Assembly (NCBI RefSeq): GCF_030269445.1
Contig: NZ_BSTJ01000001.1
Span: forward strand, 955,898-1,019,897
Direction: 5' to 3'
Source of the DNA: Actinoallomurus iriomotensis
GTDB taxonomy: Bacteria > Actinomycetota > Actinomycetes > Streptosporangiales > Streptosporangiaceae
Length of the DNA stretch: 64,000 bases
Position 1 is the stretch's first letter, and each line of letters starts with the position of its first letter. The notes beneath the pieces were generated by a model. It made no database searches, had not been told where the DNA came from, and worked only from the letters and a program-made list of their open reading frames with translations. This document shows positions 52,056 to 59,988 of this stretch, one piece after another. The position numbers were made by a program, and so were the translations under genes.

Positions 52056-52871
52056 GTGACCGGCGCGTCGCGGCGGGCACTCGGGGCGTTCGACACGACC
52101 CGGCCGAACATCGCCCGCATCAACGATTACTTCCTCGGCGGCAAGGACAATTTCGCCGTCGACCGGCACGCGGCGGAAGAGCTGCTCGCGATCGCCCCGG
52201 AGATCAGGGCGATCGCGGCCGAGACCCGGAGCTTCCTCGGCCGGGCCGTGCGCTTCCTCGCCGGGCAGGGGATCCGGCAGTTCCTGGACATCGGGTCCGG
52301 CCTTCCCACCCTGCAGAACACGCACGAGGTGGCCCGCTCGGTGCTCCCGGACGCCCGCGTGGTCTACGTCGACAACGACCCGGTGGTGATCTCGCACGGC
52401 CACGCCGTCCTCCCCAGCGACGAGCGCACGGCCGTCGTCGAGGGCGACATCCGGAACCCGCGAGAGCTGGTCGAGGACCCAGGGGTGCGCCGCGTCATCG
52501 ACTTCGAGGAGCCGGTCGCCGTCCTCATCTTCGGCGCGCTGCACGTCGTCCCGAACGCGGACGACCCGTTCCGATGCGTCGCGGCGCTGCGGGACGCGAC
52601 GGCGCCAGGAAGCCACCTGGCCCTCTCCCACCTCGTCTTCGACACCCGGCCCGAGATCGCCCGCCACATCGAGGAGGTCTACCGGGCCGTCCTCCACCGG
52701 CCCGAGGCGCACACCGCGCGCAACCGTGAGGACGTGCTGCGTTTCTTCGACGGCTTCGAGCTGGTCGACCCCGGTCTGGTCTGGCTACGTCAGTGGCGCC
52801 CGGACCACCCGCTGCACGCGCGGGCGGCGGAGAAGATCTGGAAGGTCGGCGGCATCGGCCGCAAACCCTGA
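52056..52871 (+). CDS. SAM-dependent methyltransferase, DUF574 (Methyltransf_19) family
   Basis: A 271-residue enzyme of the family long called DUF574 (PF04672), common in Streptomyces-type genomes. The diagnostic start is PNIARINDYFLGGKDNFAVDR, motif I is QFLDIGSGLPT, with VYVDNDPVVISHG and LALSHLVFDTRPEI. The substrate is unknown. GTG at 52056 has AGGGTGAGA upstream. It stands alone between the coiled-coil protein and the XRE gene. Confidence 0.9.
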   Translation: MTGASRRALGAFDTTRPNIARINDYFLGGKDNFAVDRHAAEELLAIAPEIRAIAAETRSFLGRAVRFLAGQGIRQFLDIGSGLPTLQNTHEVARSVLPDARVVYVDNDPVVISHGHAVLPSDERTAVVEGDIRNPRELVEDPGVRRVIDFEEPVAVLIFGALHVVPNADDPFRCVAALRDATAPGSHLALSHLVFDTRPEIARHIEEVYRAVLHRPEAHTARNREDVLRFFDGFELVDPGLVWLRQWRPDHPLHARAAEKIWKVGGIGRKP

Positions 52872-52891
52872 ACGCACGGAGCCGGCTCGCG

Positions 52892-53797
52892 CTAGAGCTC
52901 GCGCAGGATGCGGTTGAGGGTGTCCTGGATCTTCGAGGCCGGCTCGGCGTCGATGCAGAGCCGCTCCATCACCATGTGGTAGTGGTCGACGTCCTCGCGC
53001 TTGTCGAGGTAGAGGGAGCTGGTGAGCTGTTCGAGGTAGACCACGTCGGGCAGGTCGCGCTCGGCGAACCGCAGGATGCTGAACGGCCCGCCCGCGGCGG
53101 CGTGCCCGCCGAGCGCGAACGGCACCATCTGCAGCGTGACGTTCGGCAGCTCGGTCATCTCCAGCAGGTGCCGCAGCTGGCGGCGCATGGCCTGGACGCC
53201 GCCGAGCGGACGCCGCAGCACGGCCTCGTCGACGACCGCCCACAAGTGCGGCGGGTCGTCGGACCGCAGCAGCGACTGCCGCCGCATCCGCAGGCCGACG
53301 CGGCGCTCGACCTCGTGGCCCGGGGCCGACGGGTGGCCCAGCAGCGTGACGGCGCGCGCGTAGTCCTCGGTCTGCAGCAGCCCGGGGACGAACTGCACCT
53401 CGTACGCGCGGATGCGCGACGCGGCCTCCTCCAGGCCGATGTAGACCTCGAACCAGGCCGGGAGGATGTCGGAGTAGCTGTGCCACCAGCCCGGGGCGTT
53501 CGCCTGGTCGGCCAGTGCGAGCATCGCCGCCTTGTCGCTCTCGTCGTCCACGCCGTAGAGCGTCAGCAGGTCGGCGACGTCGCGGCTCCGGAACCGCACA
53601 CGGCCCAGCTCCATGCGGCTGATCTTCGAGTGCGAGCCTCGGATCGCCGCCCCGGCCTCCTCGCAGGTGATCTGCCGCTGTTCGCGGAGTCGCCGCAGCT
53701 GGGAGCCCAGGACGATGCGCAGCACGGTCGGCCCACCGCGGTGGGGACCGAACACGTCGCGTGCGGCGTCCTCACCGCCGGCATGGGACCCGATCAT
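52892..53797 (-). CDS. XRE-family regulator with DUF5753 (WhiJ-like)
   Basis: A 301-residue regulator of the WhiJ type. An XRE HTH occupies about residues 30-85 (LRRLREQRQITCEEAGAAIRGSHSKISRMELGR), followed by the DUF5753 ligand-type domain (FVPGLLQTEDYARAV, VDEAVLRRPLGG, VTLQMVPFALGGHAAAGGPFSILRF, and VYLEQLTSSLYLD). In Streptomyces, such regulators act with adjacent DUF397 proteins and ATPases in development. ATG at 53797 has GGGGAG three bases upstream. It lies 142 bp downstream of the DUF397 gene on the same strand, with a repeated, hairpin-rich spacer. Confidence 0.93.
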   Translation of the reverse strand: MIGSHAGGEDAARDVFGPHRGGPTVLRIVLGSQLRRLREQRQITCEEAGAAIRGSHSKISRMELGRVRFRSRDVADLLTLYGVDDESDKAAMLALADQANAPGWWHSYSDILPAWFEVYIGLEEAASRIRAYEVQFVPGLLQTEDYARAVTLLGHPSAPGHEVERRVGLRMRRQSLLRSDDPPHLWAVVDEAVLRRPLGGVQAMRRQLRHLLEMTELPNVTLQMVPFALGGHAAAGGPFSILRFAERDLPDVVYLEQLTSSLYLDKREDVDHYHMVMERLCIDAEPASKIQDTLNRILREL

Positions 53798-53860
53798 CTG
53801 CTCCCCTAGGACACTGGAATCGGCCCAGTGTCCCACTGGAGCCCGTCGTTGCAAAGCGCC

Positions 53861-53952
53861 CGCCTCGGGCGGGGCATGGTCCGGCCGCCCTCGGCGAGCG
53901 TGAGGTAACCCGCCTCGGGCAGCGTATGGTCGCTCGCCCTCAGGCGAGCATG
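53861..53952. repeat. imperfect 50-bp-period tandem repeat at the DUF397 3' end
   Basis: The 42-bp units 53861-53902 and 53911-53952 share CGCCTCGGGC exactly and about 30 of 42 positions overall, spaced 50 bp. The second overlaps the end of the DUF397 gene including its stop. Each unit can form short hairpins on the minus strand (GCCCG/CGGGC and GCTCGCC/GGCGAGC). It lies between the DUF397 and XRE genes. Confidence 0.55.
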
Positions 53953-54176
53953 TGATCGAAGTCGCCGTCCTTCGCTCCCTTGATGAAAGCGTCGATCTCC
54001 GCCCGGGTGTACAGCAGCGCGGGGCCGTCCGGGAACCGTGAGTTGCGAATCGCGATCTCGCCGCACGGCAGTTCGGCGAGTTCGACGCAGTTTCCACTCG
54101 GATTACTGGCATGGCTCTTCAGCCAGCTGGCCTCCCGCAGGCGGGCTGCCGATATTCCGTTGTAGGCCTGATACAT
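53940..54176 (-). CDS. DUF397 protein (WhiJ-system partner)
   Basis: A 78-residue DUF397 protein: ASWLKSHASNPSGNCVELAEL, then IAIRNSRFPDGPALLYTRAEIDAFIKGAKDGDFD (in part) are the family motifs. DUF397 proteins bind or modify the action of their adjacent XRE (WhiJ-like) regulators in Streptomyces development. GGAGGCGAC precedes ATG at 54176; the long upstream frame is antisense noise. It is divergent from a GHKL-type ATPase gene, completing the known three-gene arrangement. Confidence 0.93.
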   Translation of the reverse strand: MYQAYNGISAARLREASWLKSHASNPSGNCVELAELPCGEIAIRNSRFPDGPALLYTRAEIDAFIKGAKDGDFDHMLA

Positions 54177-54250
54177 GTCGCCTCCAAGCCATCCAAGACC
54201 GCCCGACCGGTGAGCCAAAGGTCGGACCCCTTCCGGGAGCGGCACAACGC

Positions 54251-54302
54251 TCGTGCACATGCACGTGCATTCGTGCGTGCATGCGTGCTTGCATATGCAC
54301 GA
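54251..54302. repeat. alternating purine-pyrimidine (Z-DNA-prone) array between the DUF397 and ATPase genes
   Basis: A 52-bp block built from GTGC/GCAC/GCAT steps. It holds the perfect palindromes ATGCACGTGCAT (54259-54270), GCATGC (54279-54284) and TGCATATGCA (54290-54299), and the outer inverted pair TCGTGCA (54251-54257) / TGCACGA (54296-54302). Most of it is strictly alternating pyrimidine-purine. A -35-like TTGCAT for the ATPase gene lies inside it. Confidence 0.8.
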
Positions 54303-54317
54303 CTTGAGGAGCAAGAT
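54289..54317 (+). promoter_or_regulatory. candidate promoter of the ATPase gene
   Basis: TTGCAT (54289-54294) and CAAGAT (54312-54317) are 17 bases apart, 57 bases upstream of the ATG at 54374. The -35 falls inside the GTGC array, so a protein bound there would control this promoter. Confidence 0.4.
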
Positions 54318-54373
54318 AGCGGAACGGCGCATGACGCGCCCCGCGACGTTCACGACTTCCCCCAGGGTCCGCA

Positions 54374-54871
54374 ATGAACTTGCCGCCATCGAGCGAAACC
54401 ACCGGCTTCTCCCGCCCCGAACAGGGGTGGGACGATTGGCTCCGCCCTTTTGACGGCACCCCTTGGTCGGACGGCGGTCGGCCGCTGGTCGCCGCCCAAG
54501 ACCTGCCCTCTGAGGCTGCCTCGCCGGGTATAGCCCGGAATGTGACAAAGGACACACTTACTCGCTGGAGTCTCTGCGACTTCTACGACGACGCCGCGGT
54601 GGTCGTCTCCGAACTGGTGACCAACGCCATCCGGTACGGCCTGTGTCCCGCCGCCCGCGACCCGCTGCGCCTGGTGCTCGCCCGCTACGAACGCCAGCTC
54701 GTCTGCATGGTGACCGACCCGACCGACACCGCGCCCAAGATGCAGGAGCCCGACTGGGTCGCCGAGACCGGTCGCGGACTGCACATCATCGAGGCCATGA
54801 GCCGCGCCTGGGGCTGGACCCCGCTCCTCGGCGGCGGCAAGGCGGTCTGGGCGTCCTTCTCGATCAGCTGA
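54374..54871 (+). CDS. GHKL-type ATP-binding protein (anti-sigma/RsbW-like)
   Basis: A 165-residue single HATPase_c domain as in RsbW/SpoIIAB anti-sigma factors. The N-box is VVSELVTNAIRYG, followed by the G1 box VTDPTDTAPKM and G2 ETGRGLHIIEAMSRAWGW. No sensor or transmembrane part is present. It usually stands beside XRE and DUF397 genes in Streptomyces (abaA-like cluster). ATG at 54374 is a reasonable start. The 3' end overlaps the DUF2332 gene by eight bases, tail to tail. Confidence 0.93.
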   Translation: MNLPPSSETTGFSRPEQGWDDWLRPFDGTPWSDGGRPLVAAQDLPSEAASPGIARNVTKDTLTRWSLCDFYDDAAVVVSELVTNAIRYGLCPAARDPLRLVLARYERQLVCMVTDPTDTAPKMQEPDWVAETGRGLHIIEAMSRAWGWTPLLGGGKAVWASFSIS

Positions 54872-55919
54872 CGTCCGGCCGGGCCTCGCCGGAGTCGGAG
54901 ATCCACTCCGCGTGCCCGTGGCCGATCGCCAGCCGCCGGCCCGGCTCACCGCCACGGCGCAGCTCCAGAGCGAACCCCTGCGTCCCCAGGTCACGGGACG
55001 CCTCGAACGACAGATGGAACAGGTCGTGCTCCCGCCCGGCGCCCGCGATCGCGGCGTCGAAGGCCTCCCGCCGCTCGGCGGGTACGTGCAGGCGCGTCGC
55101 CGAATGAAAGATCACGACCGGCGTCCCGCGCGGCACCCCGGCGACCACCTCCGGCAGCAGCTCGACCGCGTCCCCCGCGTACGTCCGGGGCGGATTCGCC
55201 GCCACGGCCCGCAGCGCCTCGTCCTGAAGGGTGGCCTGCGCGGTGTTCTCCGGCCAGATCAGCGCCCGCAGCCAGAGCCGCTCGTCGGGATCGCGGGCGT
55301 CGATCGGATTGAGGTCGATGCCCGCTCGATCGGCGATGACGGGCAGCGGGCCGAGGTCGGGCGGCGGTCCTTCTCCGCGCCACTCGGCCGACACCACCAC
55401 GCGTGAGGACGCCCTCCCCCACGTACGTCCCGCGATGGCGTATCGGTAGTCGTCGAAGCGCAGGTGCACGCCCGCGCTGGACCCCACCTCGATCAGCGTC
55501 ACCGGCTCGTCCGTCATCGACGCGACCGCCGCCATGCCGAGGCGCAGGACGGCCGAGCGCTTCACGACGTTCGTCTGGACGAGCCGGCGGCGCATCAGCG
55601 CGACGATCTCTTCTCTCCGGCGCAGGCAGAACGCGGTGAACGCCGGACCGGGGTCGCCCGCCGCGGTCCCCGCGCCGCACGAGGGGTACCAGGCGGCCAG
55701 TTCCTGCGCCGGATCGCGGAGCAGCAGGTAGTGCACCGACGCCAGCAGCAGGTTGGAGGGCAGCTGGCCGGAACGCGCGTGCCGGGCGATGGCGAGCAGC
55801 CGGTCGTCGGCCGCGACCACCTGGCCGAGCCGCGCGTACAGCGGCGAGCCGGCGAAGTGACGCGGCGAGTCGGCGAAGAGCTCGACGAGAGGGTCCGCGG
55901 CGCTCTGGGCGGTGCTCAT
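54864..55919 (-). CDS. DUF2332 protein
   Basis: A 351-residue member of DUF2332, a methyltransferase-like family of actinomycetes. GSPLYARLGQVVAADDRLLAIA, VSVHYLLL-type helix (here LLASVHYLLLRDP), LIEVGSSAGVHLRFDDYRY and IDLNPIDARDPDERLWLRALIWPE are its marks; IEVGSSAG resembles a SAM-binding motif I but SAM use is not proven. ATG at 55919 is used; TTG at 55955 would be a leaderless alternative directly at a TATAAT box. It is divergent from the SARP gene. Confidence 0.85.
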   Translation of the reverse strand: MSTAQSAADPLVELFADSPRHFAGSPLYARLGQVVAADDRLLAIARHARSGQLPSNLLLASVHYLLLRDPAQELAAWYPSCGAGTAAGDPGPAFTAFCLRRREEIVALMRRRLVQTNVVKRSAVLRLGMAAVASMTDEPVTLIEVGSSAGVHLRFDDYRYAIAGRTWGRASSRVVVSAEWRGEGPPPDLGPLPVIADRAGIDLNPIDARDPDERLWLRALIWPENTAQATLQDEALRAVAANPPRTYAGDAVELLPEVVAGVPRGTPVVIFHSATRLHVPAERREAFDAAIAGAGREHDLFHLSFEASRDLGTQGFALELRRGGEPGRRLAIGHGHAEWISDSGEARPDVS

Positions 55920-55957
55920 GCCGGGATCGTCGCTCAGCCGATCAATCGCCGTCAATG

Positions 55958-55971
55958 TTGATTATAATCAA
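55958..55971. promoter_or_regulatory. perfect 14-bp palindrome with TATAAT on both strands
   Basis: TTGATTATAATCAA equals its reverse complement. It contains TATAAT on the plus strand (55963-55968) and on the minus strand (55961-55966), so one dyad carries both divergent -10 boxes for the SARP (56001) and DUF2332 genes. A dimeric regulator here would shut both promoters at once. Confidence 0.7.
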
Positions 55972-56000
55972 TATTCCGCCGATGCGTCACAATCGACGCC

Positions 56001-59000
56001 ATGGGGTTCGGCATTCTGGGGGCGACAGAGGTACGGTCCGCCGACGGGGTCCCGGTTCCGGTCGGCGGCCCGAGGGTGCGCGCGCTCCTCGCCCTCCTCC
56101 TGCTGAACGCCGGGCGGCTGGTCACCACGGAGCGCCTCATCGACGGCCTGTACGGCGACGAGCCGCCCGCGGGCACCGCCAACGCCCTGCAGTCCCAGGT
56201 CTCCCGGCTCCGGCGCGGCCTCGCCGCCGCCGGCCTGGCCGCCGGGGTGGTGGAGTTCCACGCGGCCGGTTACCGCCTCGCCGTCGAGCCGGACGACGTC
56301 GACGTCCACCGGTTCGAACGCCTCGCCGGGGAGGGGCGGAGCGCGCTGGCCGCGGGTGACGCGGCGCGCGCCGTGGGCCTGCTGCGCGAGGCGCTGGAGC
56401 TGTGGCGCGGGCCCGCGCTGGCCGACGTGGCCGACGCGCCGTTCGCCGAGGCGCAGGCCGCGCGGCTCGACGAGCTTCGCCTGTCCGCGCTGGAGGATCG
56501 CGCCGAGGCCGCGCTGACACTGGGCCGCGGCCGCGACCTCGTACCGGAGCTTCAGGAACTGGTGGCCGCCCATCCCCTGCGCGAACGCCCGCGCGGCCAG
56601 CTGATGCGCGCGCTCCACGGCGCGGGCCGGCAGGCCGAGGCCCTCACCGTGTTCGAGGAGACGCGCCGCGTCCTGGCCGAGGAACTCGGCGCCGACCCGT
56701 CGCCCGAGCTGACCGCCGTGCACCTGTCGATCCTGCGCGGCGAGGCGGCCGCACCGCCGGAGACGCCGGGCCCGCGCCGCCCCCTGCCGGCCCAGCTCAC
56801 CAGCTTCGTCGGACGAGACGAGGAGTTGCAGCGGATCGGCAAGCTGCTCGCCGCCGGACGCCTCGTGACGCTCCTCGGCCCGGGCGGGTCCGGCAAGACG
56901 CGCCTGGCCCTCGAGGCCGCCGCGCAGGAGAAGGGCGAGGTGTGCTTCGTCGACCTGGCGCCGGTCGTCGGCGACGCCGCGGGGTCCCGGCACACGGTCG
57001 TGCAGGCGGTGGTCGAGGCCCTCGGGCTGCGCGAGTCCGGCCTGTTCGCGCAGCCGGCCGACGCACGGCCCGACCCCGAGGCCCGGCTCGTCGCCGCCCT
57101 GTTCGAACGGCCGATCCTGCTCATCCTCGACAACTGTGAGCACGTCGTCGACAGCGCCGCCCGGCTCACGCACCGGCTCCTCGGCGCCTGCCCGGAGCTC
57201 CGGGTGCTGGCGACCAGCCGCGAGGCGCTCGGCATCACCGGCGAGGGCCTGTGCCCGCTTCCGCCGCTTCCCCTGCCACCGCCCGCGACGGACGCCCTCG
57301 ACGCGCTGAACTACCCGGCGATCCGCCTGTTCGCCGACCGCGCCGCCGCCGTGCGCCCGGACCTGGACCCGGCCACCGAGCTCCCCACCATCCAGCGGAT
57401 CTGCGTCGCGCTCGACGGGCTTCCGCTGGCCATCGAGCTGGCCGCGGCGCGCCTGCGCTCGCTCACCGTGGAGGAGGTCGCCGCCCGCCTGGACGACCGG
57501 TTCCGGCTGCTCTCGCGCGGCGACCGCACGAAGGCGCCGCGGCACCGGACCCTGCGCGCGGTGGTCGAGTGGAGCTGGGACCTGCTGGGCGAGGACGAGC
57601 GAACCCTGGCGCGGCGGCTGACGGTCTTCGCCGGCGGCGCGACGGCGGCCGCCGCGGCGCGCGTGTGCGCCCTGCCCGCCGAGGACGTCGACGACCTGCT
57701 CGCCGACCTCGTGGACAAGTCGCTCGTCGAGGACGTGGGCGGCCGCTACCGCATGCTCGACACGATCCGGGTGTTCTGCGCCGAGCGGCTGGCCGAGGCC
57801 GGCGAGGACGAGTCCACGCACGCGGCGCACGCCGCGTACTTCCTCGACCTGGCCGAGACCGCCGAGCCGTACCTGCGCCGGACCGAGCAGGTGGACTGGC
57901 TGGCCCGGCTCGACGCCGACCACGGCAACCTCCTGGCGGCGCTGCGGTGGGCCGTGCCCGCCGACCCGGCTCTGGCGCTGCGCCTGCTCACGGCCGTGGG
58001 GTCGTACTGGTGGCTGCGCGGGCTGCGCAGCGAGGGCGTGCCGATCGCCCTCGAACTGCTCGACGTCATCGGGCCCGAGCCGCCGGCCGGGCTCGAGGAG
58101 GAGTACCTCTTCGCCGTCCTGACCGCCGTCGTCGGCGGCGCCCAGGGGCCACGGGTCCGTGACCTCCAGCGGATCGCCGACGTGCTGGTCGCGAGCCGCT
58201 CGGCCGGTGAGCACCGGCCGCTGCGCCCGGTGGTGACCGTGATGTGGGCGCTCGGCATCGGGCCGGCCGAGGCGGACGCCGAGTTGCAGGAGCGGCTGAT
58301 GAGCCGCGACCCGTGGTCGCTGGCGCTCCGTCACCTCGGATGGGGATACGTCCTGCTCTTCCACGGCGACGTCGACGGCGCCGAGGCCGAGTTCACGACC
58401 GGCGCCGAGGGCTTCCGGGCGGTCGGCGACCGCTGGGGGCTGGCCGGGGTCCTGTCCGCGCTGGCCCGCCTGGTGGCCTGGCGCGGCGACGACCGCCGGG
58501 CGCTCGCCCTGGCCGATGAGGCGTTCGAACTGGTCCGCCTGCTCGACGCCGCCGAGGACATGGCCGACCTGCTGTGCCTGCGGGCCGAGGGGCTGGGCCG
58601 CTCCGGCGACGTCGCGGGAGCGCGCTCCTGCTACGCGCAGGCGGGTGAGGTCGCGCGCCGGTCGGGCTCGCCGGAGCGGGTGGCCCAGGTGCGGCACGGG
58701 CTCGCCGAGCTGGCGCGGCTGACCGGCGACCTGGGCGAGGCCCGCCGCCTGGCCGAGGAGGCCTTGAAGGCGTGCACGGCGGAGTCGTTCGGCGTCACCG
58801 AGATACGGGGACACGTCCTCGTCAGCCTCGGCCGGATCGCCGAGGCCGAGGGTGACGCCGCCGAGGCCGAGGCGTGGCACCGACGAGCGCTGGCGGCCGG
58901 CGGTCAGGACGTACGTGCCGCGGCGGACGCGGCCGAGGGGCTCGCCGGGGTCGCCCTGCTCCACGGCGACGGGGAGCGCGCCGCGACGCTGCTCGGCGCG

Positions 59001-59159
59001 GGCACGGCCCTGCGCGGGATCTCCGTCGCCGGCGACCCGGACGTCGCACGCGTCGCCCGCCGGGCCGGGGAACTGATCGGCGAGAGGGCGTACGAGTCGG
59101 CCTTCGCACGCGGCACGGCGATGCCCCGCGAGGAGGCCCTCGCCCTCCTCGCCCCCTGA
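56001..59159 (+). CDS. SARP-type regulator with NTPase and TPR domains (AfsR-like)
   Basis: A 1052-residue large regulator. The N-terminal OmpR-type winged HTH (FGILGATEVRSADG, NAGRLVTTERLIDGLYGDEPP, ALQSQVSRLRRGL) and BTAD domain (to about residue 245) are those of Streptomyces antibiotic regulatory proteins. An NB-ARC/STAND ATPase follows with Walker A GPGGSGKTRLAL and Walker B ILLILDNCEHV, then GLPLAIELAAARLR, and about ten TPR-like helical repeats to the end. Such proteins (AfsR-like) activate secondary metabolite or stress genes when their NTPase is triggered. ATG at 56001 lacks a ribosome binding site; initiation may use a short leader from the TATAAT upstream. Confidence 0.94.
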   Translation: MGFGILGATEVRSADGVPVPVGGPRVRALLALLLLNAGRLVTTERLIDGLYGDEPPAGTANALQSQVSRLRRGLAAAGLAAGVVEFHAAGYRLAVEPDDVDVHRFERLAGEGRSALAAGDAARAVGLLREALELWRGPALADVADAPFAEAQAARLDELRLSALEDRAEAALTLGRGRDLVPELQELVAAHPLRERPRGQLMRALHGAGRQAEALTVFEETRRVLAEELGADPSPELTAVHLSILRGEAAAPPETPGPRRPLPAQLTSFVGRDEELQRIGKLLAAGRLVTLLGPGGSGKTRLALEAAAQEKGEVCFVDLAPVVGDAAGSRHTVVQAVVEALGLRESGLFAQPADARPDPEARLVAALFERPILLILDNCEHVVDSAARLTHRLLGACPELRVLATSREALGITGEGLCPLPPLPLPPPATDALDALNYPAIRLFADRAAAVRPDLDPATELPTIQRICVALDGLPLAIELAAARLRSLTVEEVAARLDDRFRLLSRGDRTKAPRHRTLRAVVEWSWDLLGEDERTLARRLTVFAGGATAAAAARVCALPAEDVDDLLADLVDKSLVEDVGGRYRMLDTIRVFCAERLAEAGEDESTHAAHAAYFLDLAETAEPYLRRTEQVDWLARLDADHGNLLAALRWAVPADPALALRLLTAVGSYWWLRGLRSEGVPIALELLDVIGPEPPAGLEEEYLFAVLTAVVGGAQGPRVRDLQRIADVLVASRSAGEHRPLRPVVTVMWALGIGPAEADAELQERLMSRDPWSLALRHLGWGYVLLFHGDVDGAEAEFTTGAEGFRAVGDRWGLAGVLSALARLVAWRGDDRRALALADEAFELVRLLDAAEDMADLLCLRAEGLGRSGDVAGARSCYAQAGEVARRSGSPERVAQVRHGLAELARLTGDLGEARRLAEEALKACTAESFGVTEIRGHVLVSLGRIAEAEGDAAEAEAWHRRALAAGGQDVRAAADAAEGLAGVALLHGDGERAATLLGAGTALRGISVAGDPDVARVARRAGELIGERAYESAFARGTAMPREEALALLAP

Positions 59160-59291
59160 CCAACGCGAGCCCAGCCCCAGGCGGAATCCCTGCCCGGCGA
59201 CCCGGCCCTCGTACGCGGCGCCGCGAGGCATCTCCTCCTCGTCGGTGGCTGAGGGGCGCGGGCGGCCTGGAGGGGCCGCCCGCGCGGGGTG

Positions 59292-59498
59292 TCAGCCGCT
59301 CTTGATCTTGTCGTAGCGGTAGGCCGTGTAGCCCTTGGTGCTCAGGCTGCTCTTGAGGTGGAGCGCCATGGAGACGTAGCCGGAGCAGTCCGTGCGGTAG
59401 TGCCGGCCCTGGGGATCCGGATGGGAGCCCTGTCAGTCGTAGCGGAACTCGTCGTGGCGGTCGTACCGGTATTTCGCCCGGGAGATGACCTCGGACCG
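59292..59498 (-). pseudogene. remnant of a secreted NlpC/P60-like protein
   Basis: The minus strand reads RSEVISRAKYRYDRHDEFRYD, a TGA stop at 59433-59435, then QGSHPDPQGRHYRTDCSGYVSMALHL, and ends KSG-stop at 59294. Both parts share one frame and resemble a family of secreted actinomycete proteins with the catalytic DCSGYVSMAL motif. The premature stop, missing signal peptide and missing C-terminal half mark a pseudogene. It lies directly downstream of tRNA-Glu and its terminator. Confidence 0.65.
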
Positions 59499-59616
59499 CT
59501 TAATCGCCCCACCGACCTTGTCTGCTTCCAAACATGGATCACGACATATCCGGAACAGGCGGGGAAAAAGATCGCCTCAGTGTTCCCTGAGAGGCGAGTG
59601 GAGGCGGCTATGACAA

Positions 59617-59649
59617 AAGGGCTGACCGCCGTTATGGCGATCAGCCCTT
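59617..59649 (-). terminator. intrinsic terminator of tRNA-Glu
   Basis: On the minus strand, AAGGGCTGATCGCC (from 59649 to 59636) pairs with GGCGGTCAGCCCTT (59630 to 59617) with one G-T pair around a 5-base loop, followed by TTTTGT. It begins 8 bases past the tRNA 3' end. Confidence 0.85.
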
Positions 59650-59656
59650 CATGCTG

Positions 59657-59729
59657 TAGTCCCGACCGGATTTGAACCGGCGTTACCGCCTTGAGAGGGC
59701 GGCGTCCTAGGCCACTAGACGACGGGACC
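59657..59729 (-). tRNA. tRNA-Glu (anticodon CTC)
   Basis: The minus-strand sequence folds as a 73-base cloverleaf. The acceptor stem pairs GGTCCCG with CGGGACT, the anticodon stem-loop is CCGCC-CTCTCAA-GGCGG with anticodon CTC, and the T-arm is GCCGG-TTCAAAT-CCGGT. It decodes GAG. No CCA is encoded. An intrinsic terminator follows. Confidence 0.95.
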
Positions 59730-59988
59730 TCATCCCGCCCGCTTGGTCTCCCTTGCGGGCGACGCCCAGCTTAGCGGACGTTCTCCCGTTGTACGAACCG
59801 GGATCTTCGAGGCACCGAGCCCGCAGATCGGAATCCGCGTTCATCGGCGGGAAAAGCATACCGAGCCTCGGCGACGACAGCCAACCTGAGACACCGGATG
59901 TCCGGCGCCGGGGCCGAGCGGACGGGAGGTGATCGTCCCGCCTCCGGCCCCCACCAGGGGATCCCCGGTCCTCCTTCGTCAACGCATC

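Noticed and set aside
54251-54302. CRISPR-like array
   Set aside because: Units are too short and irregular, with no unique spacers and no cas genes; better described as a palindromic alternating array.
55968-59231. Long minus-strand open frame opposite the SARP gene
   Set aside because: Shadow frame with antisense composition; the plus strand carries clear HTH, BTAD, NTPase and TPR motifs.
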